From Oasisia sp. SBJ-2009 (lineage: Eukaryota; Annelida; Polychaeta; Sabellida; Siboglinidae): 64,000 nt of DNA. The DNA is taken from contig OZ024861.1 in assembly GCA_964017155.1 (NCBI GenBank), forward strand, positions 49,567,513 to 49,631,512, read 5' to 3'. Below the pieces are notes generated by a model. The model had not been told where the DNA came from and did no database searches. It saw only the letters and a program-made list of their open reading frames with translations. Shown here one piece after another: positions 50,501 to 61,972 of this stretch; the stretch's first letter is position 1; every line of letters starts with the position of its first letter. A program made the translations under genes and the position numbers.

Positions 50501-53367
50501 GGACTGTCTCTAATCCATATAGATTGTTGCTAATCCTTGTGGACTGTTTCTAAACCACATGGACTGTCTCTAATCCACATGGACTGTCTCTAATCCTTAT
50601 AGATTGTTGCTAATCCTTATGGACTGTCTCTAATCCTTATGGAATGTTTTTAATCCACATGGACTGTCTAATCTTAATGTTTAATCAACATCGACTCTAA
50701 TACATGTGGATTGTTTCTTATCCATATGGATTGTCTGTAATCCACATGGATTGTCTGATTCACGTTGATTGTCTCTAATCCATATAGATTGTTGCCAATC
50801 CTTATGGATTGTCTCTAATCCACATGGACTGTTTCTAATCTACATGGACTGTCTCTAATCCACATGGATTGTCAACAGCTCCCATATATCTCTACAGACA
50901 AAGAGATTTCTCTCTGGAGAACAACATTTTCACAAGGTTCTGTCAAAATTGCAAACAAGAAGTATTAAGTGTAAATATGAAAATTCACAAGGATGGATGT
51001 AGTAATCTCATTACCCAGTCAACCATTGTCTTCACCTTACCAATAAAACACAGACAGAAAACAAAAGAGTTTCCTGTTTCTAATGTGTGCTGGATCAGTC
51101 CTTTGGTTTTCATTGTTGTGGAATGCAGATTTTCCAAAGTAATGTTTTGTGGTGTCTGTTTTAAGAGGCTATGTTAGTATAAATTATATAATGATATGAT
51201 TAATTATTGTAAACTTACTTTTGCTTAAGGTTTAGCTTAAGTTTTGCAGCCTGTGTGTCTTGAATGTAGCTTGGAACAAGTGTGTTCCCAACATATAAAT
51301 ATATCAAACATTACAAATAAGGAATGTAGCATGTGTATTTTAAAAGTAATAGCAAAGCTGTATTTGTTTATTTATTTGTTTATTTATTTATAAAAGGCCA
51401 CTGTAAAGTGCAATATAAATACAAATGTTTACTCATTTGTATTGCATTGAGCCAGAAATACGGGTGCCTGAAGTATTTAATATAGTCAGAGTAATTGTTT
51501 ATTTTAGAGAGATCTGTTCTGACTTGAAATTGCAATTGTCTTGTTTGGCTTTAAAACATGTCAAGATTTCAATTCGTCTTGGTGTCCAGAATACTTTATT
51601 TAAATAACATGTTGTAAACTATAAATGAATCCACACATAATTAAGACAAACCTGTTATTGCCATTTTTAAGCCATGTCTTAAAACTATTTATAAGCACCA
51701 GTGAAATGTTTCTGCCATTCAATTTTAACAAGACAATTAATGAAGTCCTTCAGTGTTAATTTTAACCAGGTGAAATGGAAACAGTTTTACATCAATCTCA
51801 TAGCAGAAGACTGACCTTTACTTCAAAATTATAATATTAAAATGTCTTCAAACATAAGAAACTAGGTTAGTTTTCTCTTTATCATTGATAGCACATTTTC
51901 TGTTTTGTTTTATTTTCTCATACTGTTAATTTTAATTACAGAGAAAAATTGAATAATTAACTGTGCAATGGGCATATCTTAATCAATGGTTTTAGTGCCC
52001 AGCTCACACAATAATAACATTAATTATCATAATAATTATTGTAGTTTGGCTTTGGCCAGAAACTTTCAGCTGTTCAGAGCGTCTTTTTATAAGTTATAAA
52101 CACAACTCCAATTTCATCTAAAAATCATTTGCAGCATCTAGCAAATCATTGTTGAATATGTGCTGGTTTAGGTAGAAACTTCAAAATCGACACAACGTAG
52201 CGACAAACCTACTCAATTTGACCAAACGACGATTGACATTATCTGACTTGTCTAGCACAATCAACCATTTGAATGAGGGATTGCTGATTACTTGTCGAAA
52301 TACTGATTAATCTGAGCACCAAAAATGCCATTACTTGAAAGAGAATTGTTTGATTGGTTAACGTTGTGTTGGGTAAATAATGAATGTGGTCAGTCAGACA
52401 AGTAGTTACAGGGTGTTTGGATTGCCATTTAATTTTGGGCATGCTGACAAAAACAGCTAGTTGTTCATAATACATGTGATTTTCGGCATTTTTGAAGGCA
52501 CGCTAAACCAAAGTTTCGACAGGTCTATCAGTGTGCCCAGGATATGATAATGACGGTGATTGTAAAAGTAATACTCTAATGTTATTTGTTCCAGCGATTT
52601 TCCGACAGCTTACAAAAGCAGGTAGTATAGATAGTGCATATCATTGCCTTCACTTGGGGCCAGTTTCATGAACCAACGTGACTTTACACACGTCTTGTCG
52701 TAGCTAACGATGACTAGTTGATGTAACTTACGGCCAACTTCATGAAATCAATAATATTTACCATTTATGTAACTAAATTGTCATAGAATTGACCTAATTA
52801 GGTCGCAGTTGTGAATCCAGTTATTTGTTCGGTCTCCGAATATCCTTTTTCTCATAAACTGCCGCCTTTGCTGTTTGAGTACCAAAAGGCAAGTTATGAT
52901 TAATGTAAAGGATATCCAGTATAAACATTACATTGAGATTGGTCATTTGGGGAGTATCATTGAACTTAGGGAGCATTCTGTAAACTTATACATATTAATT
53001 TCACGGCGCAACTAAGAGCAACTATGGAGGAGACTCATGAAACGCAACTAGCGTAACTTTGCGACATTTTAGACTTTTGACGAGTTAACGACTGCTGTAA
53101 TGTCATAAGTACGCTTCATGAAACTGGCCCCTGTAATGGTTGGTGATTGATATTCAGTTCGTGTTCTGATCATTTGCAGAAGTTTTTCAACATCTAAAGA
53201 AGAAAGGTAGACTAGTTAGTGTTTATGGCTGCTACGTTGTCAACATGTTTTCGTCACCTAGTTTAAGTTTAATGTATTGAAGGTGTGTATCAATCTGTGT
53301 TGTTCTCCTATATAAAATTTCTGCTTTGTTCGTTGCGTATTTCTATGATATTGTTTATTTACATCTG

Positions 53368-53403
<36 letters not shown>

Positions 53404-56400
53404 TGTGTGTTTGTGTGTGTTTGTGTGTGTTTGTGTGTGTTTGTGTGTGTGTGTGTGTGTGTTTGTGTGTGTGAGTGTGCGTGAGCGCATGTATGTGATG
53501 TGTGTGTGATGTGTGTATGTCTCATGCATTGTTGTTATTAATCGTTTTATGGACGATTACATGCAGCACTACTTAGTTGCAAATCAACAACTTTTACAGG
53601 TCACCTGTGCATGCTAAAAAATAAATAAAATTTATAAATAAATAAATAAAATTAAGATTATGGGTCCACACGTTGTACGTTTCACAAAGACATGCTCAAA
53701 AATAAGTTATTTTGGCTGTACCATCTAACCACCTAGATCCCACACAATCAATACACGATCCACCAAATTTTCTGCTTCTGTTTATGACCCCTGACTGTAC
53801 AGAAAAGTCACACTCAAATAAATCGTTACATAACACATGACCTCTTGCACTTTGACCTCTGGGTGACCTGTGACTTGTGCTTCGGCAGGTGGAGGCAACA
53901 CCGCGCCCTTCCGCAGCAGTTCCTCGACCATCTACTGGAAGTGTGACGTCGGCACGACAGTGAAGGAGAAACTCCGTGTGCCAGTCATCAATGCCACCCG
54001 TGAGAAGGCCCTGGTACTGGCGGCACAGATGGTGAGTGGCTATTCACGGCACGGTAGAGTTGTGGTTAAAGGGATACTCCAGGCAGGGAGAGGTTCGCAG
54101 TATTAACTTACATATGTATACGTATATTGGTTGTGCCTAGTAATTGTGCACAAAGATCGTTAATAAACAATTAGTTATAGTTTAATGGTATCAAAAACAT
54201 GCTATCTTAGATTCAGGGCGCTGCCATCTTGAAACTTATGCGCTAGTGACGTAAGCCAAATCGTTTACGTCACTGGCGCAAGGATTGGCGGAATCTTCGC
54301 TAATAATTGTGATAGTGACGTAAGCAAGCCGCGACGTACTGGATACGTCAAGTACCATTGGACAGACGTAGGATGTTCGAACGTGCATGCACCAGTAATG
54401 TAAGCAGCTTACGTCACTGGCGCATAAGTCTCAAGATGGCAGCGCCTTCAATCCAACATGGAGTGTTTCCAGTACAACTATACTATAATTAATTGTTTAT
54501 AAACGATCTGTGTGCACAATTACTATACACAACCAATATATTATACAGAAGTAAATAAATGCTATGAATCTCTCTCTGACTGGAGAATCCCTTTAAGGAA
54601 GCTCCAGGCGTTTATTGATCGAGCAACCGAGGAGTGTCAAATATAATATGTCGGTTCAGTCCTCTGGAACTATAGAATATCACTTGAATCTCCCACTTTA
54701 AAAATAACTACCAGGCGTGATATCGTCAAATGAACAATAAATACCAGGCTTGACATCATCAAATGGTTTGATTGTATTAAAGCAAAGGTGCCAACTCCTA
54801 TTTATTTTTTCAATTAATATTGTGTTCTTATGACTTCAACATGCATGTTGTAGATTTACTGCCTGCCAGTTTGTGCTTAGTGTTTATTATAATGTTAAGC
54901 TCGGAACAATGTTTGCAATTTGAAAGATTCAGCCTGAAACACGTTAAAATGGTAAACAAAACATCAATCCAGTATAAACACAATTATTGGCAATAATGCA
55001 GAGGTGAGCAGATTAACAGCAACACCCTTTGATGTTTAACTTTCCCACATTCTAGACAGCAGACTTCCCATTACAAATTACTGCTCGGCCAGTTCTGGGC
55101 TGAGGAGCTGCCACCCTCCCTTTAATGCCAAACATTGTTCTCCCTGCAGGAGATGTCTGACCTGGAGAAAGAGCGAAGGAAACGAACCGACACACTCTCT
55201 AGTGGTGGACTTGTAACTAAGGCCCTCAAGAGGCTGTCTGCGGCCACTGAGGACTCGGACGCTATGGTGAGTGAAGCCTTTCTTTTCTTTCTCCTTTCTC
55301 CCAGATACTGGACGGGGCCCTTTGCAGGGTTGGACTGCGGTCTCATTTGTCGTGTTCAAGCTTGGCGTATTAGTGCATGTTATTTCTAAAGCACAGTGAC
55401 GCAGTAGGCGGAGTTTCTGAATCTCAGTTGGTTCGAGTTCTATCCTACTTTATCGAACCTTGTGAACCTGGTAAATATTTTTTTTGAATAGTCGTAGCGC
55501 ATTAATTGCAATGTGGCTGATATATTCCCGGAGAAATCAAGATGGTGTTCCATTACGAACTTCTGCCTGGGGAAAAGTGTAAGCGGCTCGCCTAGTGCTG
55601 AGGATGAGGTAGTGTGCTACATAACCATTTTTCTTTGGCTGTATCAGTCGCCACTTACTATGTGATCATTGTCGGAATCCGAGGCGTTAGATTCTTTTTC
55701 TTCTCTTCTCTCAGATACTGGACAGGGCCCTTTGCAAGGCGTTTAAAGTCCAACGAGAATTTATGAGTCCACTACACGTTACACATTTACCCCCTGTGTG
55801 GGATATTTTACGTCCCCTGGTATAGACACCAGATAGAAGGGACCACCAGCTTTTAGTGTCTTCCGAAAGACACAGGCAAATGTGGGGTGAACGAAATTAC
55901 CTAAGTTTCAAAACGGTGGTAGGTGGGATTGAACCACTGTCCACTCAATTGACAGCCCGGCACTCTACCACGCAACCACCGCTCCACACTAAGCCTAAGA
56001 TGACTATTTGTCTGTCATCTGTTTATACACCGTCTTCCATTTGAGTTTCTTTCATGCACCTTGTATGTAATCCCAGACATCCACCCAACCATCCTAAATA
56101 TGCTCCAGAAATAAGAAAACATACATATCGGTAAGTAGGCATTCTAATTTGCAAATATAACAATAATGGGTTCTACTAATTGCTAGTGCCAAAACAATTG
56201 GGAAGTTAAAAACCACACTGCTAGTGCAGTAAATGGTATTGCCAATTCACCACTGGGAATACTAGAAGTGTAGTTTTACATTTTATTTGTTAACACCCTA
56301 ATGGTCTAGTTACCAGACGGACCATATTGCATTTGTAAATAATTATTTTTAAATTAGAAATCATCCCAATTTCACATTATGACCTGTTAATCTCCTAACT

Positions 56401-57839
56401 CTTCCAGCTTAATGCTCATGTCACAGCTGTTTTTGCATGGCATTGCACCAGTTAACTTACTTACCAGCATATACAGATAAGGCAAGAAGATAGTCTGGTA
56501 ACTTCGCCGGGTTTTGAATGTTATCCATGTGAGGGGCTAACAAGTGCTGCCACCTCATGGAGCTTGGGTATTCTTCTCTTCTCTTCTTCTCTCAGATACT
56601 GTACAGGGCCCTTTGCAGGGTGTTTAAAATCCATAAAAAATGTGTGAGTCCACTACAGGTTACACATTTACCCCCTGTGTGGGATCTTTGACTTCCCTGG
56701 CATAGACACCAGATAGAAGGGACCACCGGCTTTTAGTGTCTCTTATGAAAGACACAGGCAAATGTGGGGTGAATGAAATTGCTTAAGTTTCGAAACAGCA
56801 GCCCTCGATTGACAGTCTGGCGCGATCACCACTCACCACTGCCCCCCACCATTATTCGAGGCTAATGAAAGAATTAATTAAAGAATAATAATAACAATTG
56901 TAACACTTCTACAGTGCCTATGTCAACTTCAGAGGCACAACAAACAAAATCACTTGGGATAATCATAAACGGGGACATATAAAAGTCGTCATTGGAGCAT
57001 GGAACCGCTGAAAATTTATGGTGGAAAAGCAATTTCAAACAAATATTTGTTCAGTGTTTTATGAAAGGTGGCTATTGTTTCAGAAGAGTTAATTGTAATA
57101 GAGAGTTGATTCCAAATTGTTGGCACAGCCACAGAGAAAGCACGTTTGCCAATATTCAGGTTAGTTTTAGGAACAAAAGATTTGATGATCTAAGTGTCCT
57201 TCAGATATCAGAGCAGGTAGCAGATTAATTAAGTATGTGAGTTGCTGAGTAGCAACAATTTGCCGGAAGTAGGTGTTTATGGATTACTTGTGATTATAAC
57301 CTGATTGTGTGATATGTTTCTTTATAGGCACGCAGTGAAAAGGGCGTCAAATTTGAGGTGGAGATTGACAATAAGCAGTTCACGGCACCCAATAGCATCT
57401 ACATCCCCAACCCAGTCTATCGCTCCTCCGTCGATAGCTCTGGCAGTGGCAATGGTAAGGCCCCCCTCTACACTACAATCCATCGAACTGTTATTGTAAG
57501 AAATGGGGTGACATGTCACAAATGATTGTGACTGTAACCATTTAATGACACGTCGCTGTAATCATATAGATATACTCAGTGTAACTTGCTTTATTCTATG
57601 ATATCAGGGATATCAAAAGTCAAGCTCTTTTATTAGATAGTTTTTGTCTTGTCATATCCATTACGGGATTTTAGCTTGGAACTGTACAGTCATTCATAAG
57701 CATAGCATGGCAATATCTTCAGTAAGTGTGTTGTATGGTGTCATCGTTCATGTGAGAAAGTTTATAATTTCACTTGGCCTTTCTGATCCATACGGCTTCC
57801 TGTGTGTGTCATAATAATAAAAAGCAATATAATACAAGG

Positions 57840-57898
<59 letters not shown>

Positions 57899-58723
57899 AG
57901 CCTAAAGGCAGCTTATGTCGACCAGTGCCTAGAGGACCGGCTTATGTAGACCAGACGTATTTTTTTATTTAATACATTTTCCAAAGATGTAAAACATTGT
58001 TTCTAATACTAATGTTTAACACATAATGAAAGTTCATCAAAATATTTCAATAAATAAGGTATATGCAAAAAAATCGGTCTACATAAAACCGCGTATGCAC
58101 AGATGCCGATTTATGTAGACCGGAGCAACGCCGGAAGCTGCATATATTTATTTAGCCTTTTTTGCGGTAGACCGCTGAGTCTAGTATTTGATGGTACATG
58201 TTTGTACATTGTATTTAACAATTTTGTGAATGCTGTAAAATGAGTTGCCGAGTACCAACGGAAAAGCTAATATTCGAGGGATCTATCGGTTCGCAACAAA
58301 GACAAGATGCAAGTTTTACTAATTTACACATAATAATATACCCTTTTGCATCAGTATGAAGCATATCATACACTGAACACGAAACTCCAACCCTTCGTTC
58401 AGTATATACCGTAAATATAGATTTATAAGAACTTTGACCCGGTACACATAACCCGGCACACAATATACTCAAAAATATGCACGGTGCTGGAGAAAACATG
58501 CTCAAAATCACTTAAGATGTTATTCATTTAAAAATTAATTATGCACATTACTTCACTGTCATATGAACTGTGTGCACAAGCAATGGTACTGATCAATTCA
58601 ATTGTGTTAGTTGTGAACTAACACGTCGAATCTCTATGTAGACCAGTTTTGGTCTACATAAAACAGCGGTCTACATAAGCCGGCCCTATATGCATAATCG
58701 GTCGACATAAGCTGCCTTTAGGA

Positions 58724-58768
<45 letters not shown>

Positions 58769-58793
58769 TATATATATACACACATATATATAA

Positions 58794-58841
<48 letters not shown>

Positions 58842-58881
58842 TAGGTATATATATAGTATTATATACACATATATAATATAA

Positions 58882-58927
<46 letters not shown>

Positions 58928-61916
58928 TTATATATATATAGTATTATATACACAGATAAAATATGCATATACATGTATGTATATTATATATCTTATATTA
59001 CAAATAATATTTTCTATTTTTATATGTCTATAACACAAATAGTATAACGAAAATTCTTTGAATTCACAGATGATTTTGTGGAGTTGCCGCTAACATTCGC
59101 GGGCCACACGGCCGGCCAGTATGGGTGCAACATCATCCTACGATCAAAGAACGATGTGCGAATCTTCCACATTGAATGCACCGTGATCCCAGAGGGCAGC
59201 GAGACTCAGATAGAGTTCACGTCTCCCGTGCATCAACCACTCACACAAGAGCTGCCGATTGTGAGTCGATCCTATAAACACACTGTAGTTGTTTAACATA
59301 ACATAATGCAGTTTTGTTGCTTCATCTTGGGGAAGGATTCTTCAACATGCTCTCGTAATAATAATAATAACAATTGTAAAACTTCTGTAGCACATATGTC
59401 TAGTGTGAGCATCTTTATCAAAGGGTACCACACCATAATTTAGAAAATAATTGATAAATTTGGCATGGCTTTTCAGATTCTCTGCACCTCATGAACACAC
59501 TTTAACATTTTAAGTCTGATTTTCAAAATCTTTTAAAACATCTTTAAACTACTTGTATGGGTTTTATAATGAATTTATTTTAACCATAATTATGGTTTCT
59601 TCAAATTATTTTAATATTTTACTTTATTATTCTATTTTATCATTCAGTTATTATTTTATTTTATCTACTAATTTATTGCGGATAAGTTTAAGTTATACAC
59701 TAGGAATTTTTTAAGCTTTATTTATTTATCTATTTATTGTCATTTACCATTTTGTTTTACATGTAAGCTTAATTTATTACTTACATTTCAGATATTTATG
59801 TTTTCAAAATAATGTATTTTATGAGCCTCTGAATGGAAGTATGTTCAAGATATACAGCGCATTATAAATAAAATTATTATTAAATGTTGGACTGGATACA
59901 ATTGCCGTGGAGTGACCACTGTTTGTGTGTTCTGTCCAGGTGAATCAGTCGAGCCACGACTGGCCCATGCAGGTGTCAATAGACGGCACAGGCTTCGTTG
60001 GACCAGATCTCTTCACGGCCAAGGCCTTCCAGACAACCAACTACCAGCTCATGTTCAGGCCCCAGCACGAGGGCCTTGTGAAGGTAGGCCTATCCCACTT
60101 CTGACACCAATGTGTAAAATGAATCATGCAAGTCAGACTATCATATATCCTACTTCTGACACCAATGTGTAAAATTAATCATGCAAGTCAGACTATCCGA
60201 TATCCCACTTCTGACACCAATGTGTAAAATGCATCATGCAGGTCAGAATTTCCTATATCCTACTTGTGACACCAATGTGTAAAATGAATCATGCAAGTCA
60301 GACTATCCTATATCCCACTTCTGACACCAATGTGTAGAATGAATCATGCAAGTCAGACTTTCCTATATCCTCCTTCTGACACCAATGTGTAAAATGAATC
60401 ACGCAAGTCAGACTTTCCTATATCCTACTTCTGACACCAATGTGTAAAATGAATCATGTAAGTCAGACTTTCCTATAGCCTACTTCTGACACCAATGTAT
60501 AGAATGGGAGTCATGTGCAGGTAGGCCTACCCCACTTCTGACACCAATGTGTAAAATGAATCATGCAAGTCAAATTATCCTACATCCTACTTCTGACACC
60601 AATGTGTAAAATGACAATGTTGAGTTCACTTTCTAAGCTTTCCAGGAATGAATTGCCAACTTTTGACTGTCTTTCAGTGTATACATGAACAGGTTTTCAG
60701 AGTGTCAGCAACAAATGTGGGGTTTCCATAGAAACTGAATATTTTGCTTTGCTTCCCAGGGCCGCATTATCTTGACCAACACACTGGACGGCATCGACCA
60801 CACCTTCCACCTGGTGGGAAAAGGGGAGAAACCATTGCCACTCGACAGTGTTGTCTTCGACTGTCGGGTCAAAGAAACGTAAGCATCGTGTTTTGTTTAA
60901 CAACGCTCAATTTTAGAGGTGCCTCAAAACTCAGCTATAATATTTTTATTTACTTATTTTAAGCTGGAAAATGATTTTCGTCAGTTTTGAAAATGGTTAT
61001 TTATATAACGTTTTATCAATTCCATCATGAACTGTATAATATTTTACCACAAACCAGTGTTATCATTCCAAACAAATTTCATAATTACACAACTTGCAAT
61101 GTTCTACATACTTCCAAGTTTCGACCACCGTCGGCCGCCTTCTTCAGGAGGTGAATGGTCAGTGGAAACGTAGAAGTAAGTAGAACATTGCTAGTTGTGT
61201 AATTATGAAATATGTTTGGAGTAATATACTGCCAACTTGATGAACATTTTCACGAAAACAGTGTTATCATGTTTTTGCTATCAAATACACAATCCATAAA
61301 GTTTTAAGTATTCTGTGAACCACACATCGAAACTAAAGTCAGTGTCAAATTATTCACTCTGCTAATATGGTTCTGTTGAAAATGATTTTTAGTACCACTT
61401 TTATGTGTCTTCGTACATTGATGTGCTAACTACGATGAAGTATATTGTTCACAGTTGAATTGGGAGTGATTTGTTTGCACAGGGTCAAGCGGAGATTGCA
61501 AATTCCTAACGACATGAAGCGGAAGCTGTTCTTCGAGGTATTTATTATTTACTTAATTTGGTTACCTATTTCGTTTATCGAGTTACACCCAACATAAAAC
61601 GTGTGCAGAAACTTGTCAATAATTTTTTTCTCTTGAGTAGAAATACATTGTGAAATTGAACAAACATTACAAATAATAAGTTAGCATTTAATTGTTAGCG
61701 AAGTATTCATCACGAATACACAAATAGCAAATCATTAATTTGTGGAGCCCAACTGAAACAGTTAAGTGCACCATTAGTTTGCTTACTTGACATAATTACA
61801 ACTGACATTCGGTACATGATCTAAAACCTGTTAAGGCTGGACTTAGTATGACAGTGTGCAATGGGATAATGATTGTTAGGTTTTATTTATTTAAATACAA
61901 AAAGACGTGTTAAATG

Positions 61917-61972
<56 letters not shown>

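Noticed and set aside
54230..54425. Clustered TGACGTAA/TTACGTCA motifs as a CRE-type regulatory module
   Set aside because: They lie within the palindromic MITE and recur in its other copy at 10088-10633, so they are part of the element and not evidence of host regulation.
58215..58511. 98-codon ORF inside the TIR element
   Set aside because: No domain or start context; composition does not look coding.
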